Of a DNA stretch of 5,253 bases, positions 1-5,244 are shown one piece after another. Numbering within the stretch: the first letter of the stretch is position 1; each line of letters begins with the position of its first letter. Source of the stretch: Cellvibrionales bacterium (GTDB taxonomy: Bacteria; Pseudomonadota; Gammaproteobacteria; Pseudomonadales; JAHEGP01); assembly GCA_024645065.1 (NCBI GenBank), contig JAHEGP010000219.1:1-5253 (forward strand). The letters run 5' to 3'. The position numbers were made by a program, and so were the translations under genes. The notes beneath the pieces are model-generated. The model was given only the letters and a program-made list of their open reading frames with translations. It was not told where the DNA came from and made no database searches.

Positions 1-778
1 CATTCAAATCCGCTCGCCAGTCGGCACCGGAATCGACTCCCAGTGCAAAGGAGGTAAGAGGTGTCCAACAGCCCATGGCTATAACCTCGTCGACTGCCTC
101 CACGCCCCGGGGGCAAACTATCAGGCCCTCGCCGGGCACGCAGCGAATAAGGTGGTGAAACTGCCGCTGAATCGCGCCGATATCGGCAAAGATATCGGCG
201 TGATCGTACTCGAGGTTGTTGATCGCCAGTGTGCGTGGGCGGTAGTGCACAAACTTGGAGCGCTTGTCGAAGAAGGCGGTGTCGTACTCGTCAGCCTCCA
301 CCACGAAGAAATCGGAGTCACCAGCGCGCGCCGAGAGGCCGAAATTTGCAGGTACCCCGCCGATCAGAAACCCCGGCGCCATGCCGGCATACTCCAGTAT
401 CCAGGCCAGCAGACTGCTGGTGGAGGTTTTGCCATGGGTGCCGGAAACCGCCAGTACCCACTTGTCCCGCAGCAGATTTTCTGCCAACCATTGCGGTCCT
501 GAGGTGTAGGGCAGGCCGTTGTTGAGCATGTACTCCACCGCGGGATTGCCTCGGGTCATGGCGTTGCCGACAACGACACAATCCGGCCGCTGGTGCAAAT
601 GCTCCGCCAGGTAACCCTCCATCAGGACGATACCCGCAGCTTCCAACTGGGTGCTCATAGGTGGATACACGGCGGCATCCGAGCCGGTCACTCGATAGCC
701 CATCTCCCGCGCCAACAGGGCGATACCTCCCATGAAGGTACCGCAGATACCCAGGATATGAATATGTCCTTTCGACAT
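1..778 (-). CDS. mpl: UDP-N-acetylmuramate:L-alanyl-gamma-D-glutamyl-meso-diaminopimelate ligase, N-terminal part (runs off the left edge)
   Basis: Peptidoglycan-recycling Mur ligase. In the cytoplasm it joins salvaged L-Ala-gamma-D-Glu-meso-DAP tripeptide to UDP-MurNAc using ATP, bypassing MurC, MurD and MurE. The visible 259 residues begin MSKGHIHILGICGTFMGG, the N-terminal dinucleotide-like fold of Mpl/MurC. The Mpl-typical GNAMTRGNP is at 71-79, the ATP P-loop GTHGKT at 113-118 (Lys117), EADEYD at 161-166 and NNLEYDHAD at 187-195. These motifs match my memory of E. coli Mpl (about 457 aa) almost position for position, which separates it from MurC. About 200 C-terminal residues, including the substrate-binding domain, lie outside the window. 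The ATG at 776-778 is chosen because the family starts immediately before xxIHILG. No clear Shine-Dalgarno precedes it, and an in-frame GTG at 791-793 is a weaker alternative. It is divergent from pfp. No frameshift is seen. Confidence 0.97.
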   Translation of the reverse strand, partial: MSKGHIHILGICGTFMGGIALLAREMGYRVTGSDAAVYPPMSTQLEAAGIVLMEGYLAEHLHQRPDCVVVGNAMTRGNPAVEYMLNNGLPYTSGPQWLAENLLRDKWVLAVSGTHGKTSTSSLLAWILEYAGMAPGFLIGGVPANFGLSARAGDSDFFVVEADEYDTAFFDKRSKFVHYRPRTLAINNLEYDHADIFADIGAIQRQFHHLIRCVPGEGLIVCPRGVEAVDEVIAMGCWTPLTSFALGVDSGADWRADLN

Positions 779-836
779 GGATAACGTACTCACGCCAAAC
801 AAAGCGGCCAATGGTAGCACGCAGGTCAATGTCACC

Positions 837-876
837 ACAGATGGTCTGTCGCAAAATGCGGGGTAACCTCTGGTTA
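837..876. promoter_or_regulatory. Cluster of three short dyads between mpl and pfp
   Basis: Three perfect inverted repeats lie nearly end to end in the divergent intergenic region: ACAGA-TGG-TCTGT (837-849), CGCA-AAA-TGCG (850-860) and TAACC-TCT-GGTTA (864-876). They sit upstream of the candidate pfp promoter and within the likely mpl leader or promoter. The arms are only 4-5 bp, so each could arise by chance. Together they are at most a candidate operator zone, and no known regulator consensus is recognised. Confidence 0.2.
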
Positions 877-902
877 ATTCGGTGTTGTCCTTGCTTCAGC
901 GG

Positions 903-931
903 TCTACAAAGGGCGTCAAGTTTCGTATCAT
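903..931 (+). promoter_or_regulatory. Candidate sigma-70 promoter of pfp
   Basis: A -35 box TCTACA (903-908, 4 of 6 consensus bases) is followed by a 17-nt spacer and a -10 box TATCAT (926-931, 5 of 6). The predicted start near 938 would give a leader of about 55 nt before the pfp start at 993. Spacing and position are right, but the -35 match is modest and this is pattern matching only. Confidence 0.4.
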
Positions 932-982
932 GGCGGACTGACGAAAATCACCCGGCCATGGATATGGCGAGCAATCAAGTAT

Positions 983-987
983 GGGAG
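983..987 (+). promoter_or_regulatory. Ribosome binding site that decides the pfp start
   Basis: GGGAG lies 5 nt before the ATG at 993. The upstream in-frame ATG at 981 overlaps this site and has no Shine-Dalgarno of its own, so translation most likely starts at 993 (MSKKNAFYAQSGG). Confidence 0.65.
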
Positions 988-992
988 CCTCG

Positions 993-2255
993 ATGTCAAA
1001 AAAAAATGCCTTCTACGCCCAGTCGGGCGGCGTAACAGCAGTGATCAATGCCTCTGCCTGTGGAGTTATTGAGACTGCAGCAAAACACCGAGACCGTATC
1101 GGCAAGGTCTACGCAGGGCGCAATGGCATTATCGGCGCTCTCCGCGAAGACCTGATTGACACCAGCAAGGAAAGCAGGGCGGCTATTCGCGGCCTGTTGA
1201 CCACCCCCTCGGGCGCATTCGGTTCCTGTCGCCACAAATTGAAAAGCCTGGAGGAAAACCGCGCGGAATATGAGCGCCTGATTGAGGTGTTCAAGGCCCA
1301 CGACATCGGCTACTTCTTTTACAACGGGGGTGGCGATTCGGCTGATACTTGCCTCAAGGTCTCGCAGCTCAGTGCCGCGCTGGGATATTCACTGCAGGCT
1401 ATTCACGTACCCAAAACTATCGACAATGATCTGCCCGAGACCGATAACTGCCCGGGCTTCGGCTCGGTCGCAAAATACATCGCCATTTCAACCCGCGAGG
1501 CGGCCCTGGATGTTGCCTCCATGTGCGAGACGTCCACCAAGGTGTTCATTCTGGAGGTCATGGGGCGACACGCAGGCTGGATCGCTGCGGCGGCCGGGCT
1601 CGCCGCCGAACAGGACGGCGATGCGCCGCATGTCATCCTGTTTCCGGAAATCGCCTTCAACCGGGAGAAATTCCTGGCCAGGGTCAAACGCACCGTCAAG
1701 CGCAATGGTTACTGCGTCATCGTGGCTTCCGAAGGGGCCCAGTATGCAGATGGCCGTTTTCTGGCGGAGTCCGGCCTGAAGGACGCCTTCGGTCACAGCC
1801 AGCTGGGTGGCCTCGCGCCGACCCTGGCAGCGATGGTCAAGGACGAACTCGGCTACAAATATCACTGGGCAGTGGCAGATTACCTGCAGCGCTCGGCGCG
1901 CCACATTGCCTCCCAGACCGATGTAGACCAGGCCTATGCCCTGGGGGAGGCGGCAGTCAATTTCGCCCTGCGAGGCGACAACGCCGTGATGCCCTGCATT
2001 GTACGCGGCAAGGGCAAGCGCTACAGCTGGTCTATCGGCGAGGCTCGCCTGGAGGATGTCGCGAATCGCGAGAAAAAGATGCCGCGCAATTTCATCACCC
2101 GGGACGGGTTTAATATCACCGACAAGGCCCTCGAATACCTGGCACCACTTATCGCGGGTGAGGCCTATCCCACCTATCGCAGGGGAATGCCCGTCTACGT
2201 GCAACTGAAAAATAAGCCGGTTCCCCGCAAGTTGAAGACCCGGTTCAAAATCTAG
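993..2255 (+). CDS. pfp: Pyrophosphate-dependent 6-phosphofructokinase (PPi--fructose-6-phosphate 1-phosphotransferase)
   Basis: Cytosolic enzyme of 420 aa. It reversibly phosphorylates fructose 6-phosphate to fructose 1,6-bisphosphate with PPi as donor, so it can serve glycolysis and gluconeogenesis. The N-terminal phosphate-binding loop is SGGVTAVINAS (11-21). GGGDS is at 112-116, where Asp115 replaces the Gly that allows ATP binding in E. coli PfkA (Gly104). PKTIDND is at 140-146, with Lys141 where ATP enzymes have Gly (PGTIDND). MGR is at 190-192, followed by HAGWIA, and SEG is at 246-248. The Asp/Lys pair is the established signature of PPi specificity. The length (about 420 versus 320 aa for PfkA) fits the long PPi-PFK group. 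In methanotrophs such enzymes also act on sedoheptulose 7-phosphate; whether this one does cannot be seen. The next gene, ppa on the same strand, hydrolyses the same PPi. An in-frame ATG at 981 would add four residues but lacks an RBS. Confidence 0.95.
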   Translation: MSKKNAFYAQSGGVTAVINASACGVIETAAKHRDRIGKVYAGRNGIIGALREDLIDTSKESRAAIRGLLTTPSGAFGSCRHKLKSLEENRAEYERLIEVFKAHDIGYFFYNGGGDSADTCLKVSQLSAALGYSLQAIHVPKTIDNDLPETDNCPGFGSVAKYIAISTREAALDVASMCETSTKVFILEVMGRHAGWIAAAAGLAAEQDGDAPHVILFPEIAFNREKFLARVKRTVKRNGYCVIVASEGAQYADGRFLAESGLKDAFGHSQLGGLAPTLAAMVKDELGYKYHWAVADYLQRSARHIASQTDVDQAYALGEAAVNFALRGDNAVMPCIVRGKGKRYSWSIGEARLEDVANREKKMPRNFITRDGFNITDKALEYLAPLIAGEAYPTYRRGMPVYVQLKNKPVPRKLKTRFKI

Positions 2256-2311
2256 CGCAGGAAAAACTGTAAAACACCGCGTTGCACGGCAGCTTGACTT
2301 GATCCGGAGCT

Positions 2312-2321
2312 CAAATATTTG
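2312..2321. promoter_or_regulatory. AT-rich palindrome upstream of ppa
   Basis: CAAATATTTG is a perfect 10-bp palindrome in the pfp-ppa gap, centred about 50 bp before the start expected from the TACAAT -10 candidate. That position would suit an activator site. No regulator is identified. Confidence 0.2.
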
Positions 2322-2355
2322 CCAGATGGAACAAGATTTCATCGGCCACACCCTG

Positions 2356-2361
2356 TACAAT
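2356..2361 (+). promoter_or_regulatory. Candidate -10 box of a ppa promoter
   Basis: TACAAT matches the sigma-70 -10 consensus at 5 of 6 positions and would place the transcript start near 2368, about 30 nt before ppa. No good -35 box lies at 16-18 nt; a TTGACT at 2294-2299 is too far upstream to pair with it. If real, ppa can be expressed independently of pfp. No terminator-like hairpin with a T-run is seen in the 142-nt gap, so read-through from pfp is also possible. Confidence 0.3.
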
Positions 2362-2383
2362 CTGCGCCTCTGAAGTCAACCAC

Positions 2384-2397
2384 AGGGAAGGCCTTCC
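2384..2397 (+). promoter_or_regulatory. ppa ribosome binding site inside a perfect palindrome
   Basis: AGGGAAGG (2384-2391) is a good Shine-Dalgarno 6 nt before the ATG at 2398. The 12-bp perfect palindrome GGAAGGCCTTCC (2386-2397) covers the site and abuts the start codon. It could fold as a 4-bp stem with a GGCC loop, or pair between molecules, so the RBS could be partly masked. The RBS itself is well supported; any control role is speculative. Confidence 0.6.
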
Positions 2398-3042
2398 ATG
2401 TACAGTAACAAAGACTTTAACCGTTGGCGCCGGCATCCCTGGCACGGACTGCATGCGCACTCGGATGGCAGTGCGGAAGACATCGTACAGGTCTATATCG
2501 AAATGACGGCGGATGACGTGGTCAAATATGAACTGGACAAGGGCTCCGGCTTCCTTATGGTTGACCGACCCCAGCGCACGACTTCCAGCCCACCCGCCCT
2601 GTATGGCTTCATCCCCCGCACCTATTGTGCAGAGGAAGTGGCAAAACACTGCGTCGAGGCCGTGGAGGGCGACGGCGATCCGCTGGACATCTGCGTGTTT
2701 TCGGAACGCCATATTACCCGGGCCGATATCATCCTGAACGCCCGGGTCGTGGGTGGCATCCAGATGATTGATGACGGTGAGGCGGACGACAAAATTGTCG
2801 CGGTACTGGCTGGGGACAATATCTGGGGAGACGTTCAAGATATTGCCGACCTTCCCGCTATCAAAACCGAGCGCCTGCAGCACTACTTCTCGACCTACAA
2901 AATGATTCCCGGCAAGAAAAACAACGTAACCGTTGACTACGTTTATGGCCGTGATAAGGCACTGGAGGTTATTGCCGCTGCCGAAAAAGACTACCAGCAT
3001 CACTTCGGCCACCTGCACGCGCAGGCCAAGGCCAGCAACTGA
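2398..3042 (+). CDS. ppa: Family I soluble inorganic pyrophosphatase
   Basis: Cytosolic Mg-dependent enzyme of 214 aa that hydrolyses PPi to two phosphates, pulling biosynthetic reactions forward. The family I signature DGDPLDI is at 92-98, with the metal-binding aspartates D92, D94 and D97. Other active-site positions, aligned by eye to E. coli Ppa, are K43-Y-E45 (K29/E31), R57 (R43), Y69 and the Y76 region, D125, D130 and K132 (D97/D102/K104), and a Tyr-Lys pair in HYFSTYK. No key residue is missing. It is longer than E. coli Ppa (176 aa), mainly through an N-terminal stretch containing HPWHGL and a C-terminal tail. The ATG has a strong RBS. It follows pfp by 142 nt on the same strand, and its stop codon is only 3 nt from that of the convergent peptidase gene, so any termination signal must lie inside the neighbour. 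Confidence 0.96.
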   Translation: MYSNKDFNRWRRHPWHGLHAHSDGSAEDIVQVYIEMTADDVVKYELDKGSGFLMVDRPQRTTSSPPALYGFIPRTYCAEEVAKHCVEAVEGDGDPLDICVFSERHITRADIILNARVVGGIQMIDDGEADDKIVAVLAGDNIWGDVQDIADLPAIKTERLQHYFSTYKMIPGKKNNVTVDYVYGRDKALEVIAAAEKDYQHHFGHLHAQAKASN

Positions 3043-3045
3043 GCT

Positions 3046-3849
3046 TTACGGACTGTATTGCACCGGACACCAGTCCGGTGCCGCGGACACATAGTTCAAA
3101 AGTATTTGTGACAGGTTCGCCCTGACCTCATCGCCAAGCATGAGTGGCGCTTCCGTGGCACGACACTCCTCCCAGCACGACAGCAACAGCTCAGCCGTCA
3201 GCTGCCGTTCACAGAATAATGACAGCGGCGCATAACTCAGGTGCCAGCGCTCCGGCGCAACACCGCCCCGATCCAGGTTGTAAGGCCTGAAGAAACCTCG
3301 CGACTGTCCCGCCGCCATGCGCTGATCCAGCCAGCGGTGCATCGGCTCAAAGACCCCGCCCTCGGCCACTTCCGATGGCGACAACTGGAGCTGGTAATCG
3401 GGCGCCGTGGCGGCCGCATCAAAAATGTCCAGATCGGTGCCCCAGTGATGGCGTGAACTGCCCGGCAGGGCCGAGTAACGAAGTATCGCATGCATCTGTT
3501 CCCGCGGGGTCAGGGAATCCATGGCAATATCGCGCCCGGCATCATCGTGAACCCTGCGTTCACCACAGGCTTTGCCGTTCCAGATGGCCAGTTGGCGGCG
3601 GAAGGAGCGAAAGCCGCTGGCAATGGCAAGCTCAAATCCAGCCTCCCTGGCATCGGCTTGTAATGCTGTAAATGCCTCTGCCGCCGGCAATTGCAGATAA
3701 TGGCCGGACGGCAGTTCCACCAGGTGGCTCTCCTCCCGTCCGGTCAACTGCGCTGCGCTGAGCTTTGTTGCCACGGTTGATGACTCTCCGCCGAATGTCG
3801 GGCTTGTCGCCAGGGCCCCGGATGGTGATAAGGGGCAATGGTCTTCCAT
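3046..3849 (-). CDS. M15-family (VanY/LAS-type) zinc D-alanyl carboxypeptidase, predicted cytoplasmic
   Basis: Zinc metallopeptidase of the D-Ala-D-Ala carboxypeptidase M15 family (LAS fold), 267 aa from this start. SGFRS is at 78-82 (Arg81, the conserved substrate-binding arginine). The zinc motif SRHHWGTDLD is at 132-141 (ligands His134 and Asp141, H-x6-D). ERWH is at 200-203 (catalytic Glu200, third ligand His203). All catalytic residues are present. There is no signal peptide or membrane segment, so it should act in the cytosol on muropeptides or related D-amino-acid peptides; the exact bond (D,D or L,D) cannot be read from sequence. It contains six cysteines. The first 25 or so residues look unlike the family core. 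A GTG at 3772-3774 preceded by GGAGAG would give 242 aa and is a real alternative to the ATG at 3847-3849, which has AGGA 4 nt upstream. It follows sfsA by 39 nt on the same strand, so they are probably cotranscribed. Confidence 0.88.
   Translation of the reverse strand: MEDHCPLSPSGALATSPTFGGESSTVATKLSAAQLTGREESHLVELPSGHYLQLPAAEAFTALQADAREAGFELAIASGFRSFRRQLAIWNGKACGERRVHDDAGRDIAMDSLTPREQMHAILRYSALPGSSRHHWGTDLDIFDAAATAPDYQLQLSPSEVAEGGVFEPMHRWLDQRMAAGQSRGFFRPYNLDRGGVAPERWHLSYAPLSLFCERQLTAELLLSCWEECRATEAPLMLGDEVRANLSQILLNYVSAAPDWCPVQYSP
3060..3081. terminator. GC-rich hairpin at the ppa/peptidase convergent junction
   Basis: GCACCGGAC (3060-3068) and GTCCGGTGC (3073-3081) form a perfect 9-bp stem with a 4-nt ACCA loop. 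It begins 18 nt past the ppa stop and lies within the last codons of the peptidase gene. It is the only strong hairpin at this junction and could slow or end transcription from either side. Neither side has the T-run of a canonical intrinsic terminator, so the terminator call is tentative although the stem itself is certain. Confidence 0.4.
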
Positions 3850-3888
3850 CCTATCCTGTCGACCCCGGCCGCAACAAGGCTACACCTC

Positions 3889-4599
3889 TCAAGCGCTTAC
3901 CGGGTCCAGTGAGAACGGCAAAGCCCGGCTCAGCTCGATGCTGGATGTAGAAATAGCTGCACCCCAGGCCACAACCTCTACCCCGGCCGCTATCGCCTCG
4001 GCCAGCGCATCCCGGTAGCGGGGGTCGATATCACCCGCCGCGCAAACTGCATTGATACCCGTGTGAAACACGCAGAAAAACAGCACCGCGCGGGTGCGCG
4101 AATCCAGCACGGACTGCAACTCCTTCAGGTGCTTGCGGCCGCGTTCGCTGACTGCATCGGGAAACGCACCCTGGCCACCCGGGCGACAAAGGGTTACCGA
4201 CTTCACTTCCACAAATATCCTTCCCTCTGGTCCCTCCAGCAACAGGTCAGCCCTGCTGCCCTGACCATACTTCACCTCGGTGCGGATGTCGGGGTAGCCG
4301 CCAAAGCCGCTTACCAACCCTGCGGCGAGCGCCTCGCGTACCACCTGGTTGGCCTTCGCCGAATGGATACACGCCAAACCGGAGGACGTCTCCACCAGTT
4401 CCCAGGTATGCGGATACTTGCGGGTTTTGACCGCGCTGGTCGATAACCACACCCGGCAACCGGGCTCGGCACAGCCCGTCATCGCCCCGGTATTGGGACA
4501 GTGCGCTGTAATGATCTCCCCGCCCGGTAATTCCACGTCTGCGAGGAAGCGTTTGTAACGTTGCAGCAGACGACCCGGTATCAGATTGTCAAGTAGCAT
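3889..4599 (-). CDS. sfsA: SfsA family protein (sugar fermentation stimulation protein, PD-(D/E)XK nuclease fold)
   Basis: SfsA homologue of 236 aa (E. coli 234 aa). In E. coli extra copies affected maltose metabolism and the protein was reported to bind DNA; the true role is unsettled. Family hallmarks visible are RYKRFLADV (14-22), HCPNTGAMTGC (33-43), KYPHTWEL (61-68), EVKYG (108-112), SRAD (115-118), VEVKSVTL (130-137), FPDAVSERG (146-154) and KHL (156-158). E108, D118 and E131-V-K133 make up the PD-(D/E)XK core, so the nuclease-like site appears intact. Start: the frame stays open up to 4755, but homology begins at MLLDNLIPGRLLQRYKRF, so the ATG at 4597-4599 is chosen. An AGG sits 5 nt upstream of it. 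It is divergent from dksA and 39 nt upstream of the M15 peptidase gene, probably its operon partner. Confidence 0.96.
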   Translation of the reverse strand: MLLDNLIPGRLLQRYKRFLADVELPGGEIITAHCPNTGAMTGCAEPGCRVWLSTSAVKTRKYPHTWELVETSSGLACIHSAKANQVVREALAAGLVSGFGGYPDIRTEVKYGQGSRADLLLEGPEGRIFVEVKSVTLCRPGGQGAFPDAVSERGRKHLKELQSVLDSRTRAVLFFCVFHTGINAVCAAGDIDPRYRDALAEAIAAGVEVVAWGAAISTSSIELSRALPFSLDPVSA

Positions 4600-4609
4600 A
4601 AGAGCCTGT

Positions 4610-4625
4610 GCGGTTGCAAAACCGC
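4610..4625. repeat. Small hairpin in the sfsA leader
   Basis: The arms GCGGTT (4610-4615) and AACCGC (4620-4625) make a perfect 6-bp stem. The loop reads GCAA on plus and TTGC on minus. It lies just upstream of the sfsA RBS. If sfsA transcription starts near 4622, as the -10 candidate implies, the transcript would begin inside this stem and could not form all of it. Confidence 0.3.
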
Positions 4626-4628
4626 GAC

Positions 4629-4637
4629 ATTCTAGCA
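4629..4637 (-). promoter_or_regulatory. Candidate extended -10 promoter of sfsA
   Basis: Read on the minus strand, TGCTAGAAT joins an extended -10 TG to a TAGAAT hexamer (5 of 6 consensus). No -35 consensus is seen at 16-18 nt, which extended -10 promoters tolerate. Upstream lie T-tracts (minus strand) at 4676-4680 and 4664-4668, about 40-60 bp before the expected start near 4622, resembling an UP element. The leader to the ATG would be about 23 nt. Confidence 0.4.
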
Positions 4638-4788
4638 AAGCTTGCCGCCTTTTTTCCGCCAGTAAAAACTCTGAGAAAAAGTGGAACCGCCGCCCGTTAT
4701 CTGGTAGTTTCTCCGCCCTTGGTTTTGGGCTGTCCCTGTACATGCCAGCCGACAACCTCTGAGTATTGTCGAATTACCATTGCAGTAT

Positions 4789-4792
4789 GGGA
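4789..4792 (+). promoter_or_regulatory. Ribosome binding site that decides the dksA start
   Basis: GGGA lies 8 nt before the ATG at 4801. An in-frame TTG at 4780 would add seven residues but has no Shine-Dalgarno upstream, and GGGA would then fall inside the gene. ATG 4801 is therefore preferred. Confidence 0.6.
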
Positions 4793-4800
4793 AAATAACC

Positions 4801-5244
4801 ATGCCTAGAGCAGCCAAAAAAGCAGCCTCTACGGAATTCAAAAACTTCGAACCCTACAAGCCAAAGCGGGGCGAGAAGTACATGAATGAAAAGCAGCGAG
4901 ACCATTTCAAAAGCATTCTGCGGAAGTGGAAAGCCGAGCTGATGGAAGAAGTGGATCGCACCGTGACCCATATGAAAGACGAGGCCGCCAACTTCCCCGA
5001 CCCGGCGGATCGCGCCACCCAGGAAGAGGAGTTCAGCCTCGAACTGCGTACCCGCGATCGCGAGCGCAAACTGATCAAGAAAATCGATTCGACCATGGAG
5101 CGCATCGAGCAGGATGACTACGGTTTCTGCGACGCCTGCGGCGTGGAAATAGGTATTCAGCGCCTGGAGGCCCGCCCCACGGCCAGCATGTGCATCGACT
5201 GCAAAACCCTGGCTGAAATCAAGGAAAAGCAGGAACTGGGTTAA
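4801..5244 (+). CDS. dksA: RNA polymerase-binding transcription factor DksA
   Basis: DksA, 147 aa (E. coli 151 aa). It enters the secondary channel of RNA polymerase and, with ppGpp, represses rRNA promoters and activates amino-acid biosynthesis promoters during the stringent response. After a divergent, basic N-terminus (about 1-20) comes GEKYMNEKQ (24-32), which is E. coli-like. The coiled-coil hairpin follows, with its tip in DEAANFPDPADR. Asp67 and Asp70 correspond to the essential tip residues D71 and D74. EEEFSLELRTRDRERKLIKKI is nearly identical to E. coli. The zinc finger has all four cysteines, C110, C113, C131 and C134, around GVEIGI and RLEARPTA, so this is the zinc-containing form and not a Cys-poor paralogue. 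The protein ends KTLAEIKEKQELG. It is divergent from sfsA. The window ends 9 nt after the stop, so the downstream gene cannot be seen; in E. coli it is gluQ (yadB). Confidence 0.98.
   Translation: MPRAAKKAASTEFKNFEPYKPKRGEKYMNEKQRDHFKSILRKWKAELMEEVDRTVTHMKDEAANFPDPADRATQEEEFSLELRTRDRERKLIKKIDSTMERIEQDDYGFCDACGVEIGIQRLEARPTASMCIDCKTLAEIKEKQELG

Larger units (their letters stand above)
4600..4800. other. Divergent sfsA/dksA intergenic region
   Basis: 201 nt with no supportable gene. The sfsA half carries the leader hairpin and the extended -10 candidate, followed by three A/T tracts (T6 at 4650-4655, A5 at 4664-4668, A5 at 4676-4680). The dksA half is less clear: TATTGT at 4764-4769 is a possible -10 box but has no matching -35. 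No T-run terminator serving an upstream gene is expected or seen. Confidence 0.5.

Noticed and set aside
179..199. Direct repeat of GATATCGGC separated by 3 nt
   Set aside because: It falls in mpl codons for the conserved segment ADIFADIGA and is explained by repeated codons, not by a regulatory repeat.
791..793. GTG as an upstream start for mpl
   Set aside because: It would add five residues before the conserved start with no better Shine-Dalgarno, and family alignment favours the ATG at 776-778.
318..854. A 178-codon open frame on the minus strand in a different frame from mpl
   Set aside because: The mpl frame through the same bases gives an unmistakable ligase, and this frame is its out-of-frame shadow.
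1523..2113. A 196-codon open frame on the plus strand in a different frame within pfp
   Set aside because: Its Arg/Gly/Pro-rich composition is typical of an out-of-frame read of a GC-rich gene, and pfp explains the region.
1488..2360. A 290-codon open frame antisense to pfp
   Set aside because: It lies almost wholly inside pfp on the opposite strand. Its protein matches no family I know and has no RBS-supported start. Long antisense frames are common opposite GC-rich genes.
4635..4655. A small GCAA-AGC-TTGC stem followed by six Ts, resembling a plus-strand terminator
   Set aside because: The stem is only 4 bp, and no plus-strand gene ends before it; both flanking genes diverge from this region.
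4600..4755. An N-terminal extension of SfsA by 52 codons
   Set aside because: Homology to SfsA begins at the ATG at 4597-4599. The extension has no family match and would cover the promoter candidate and leader hairpin.
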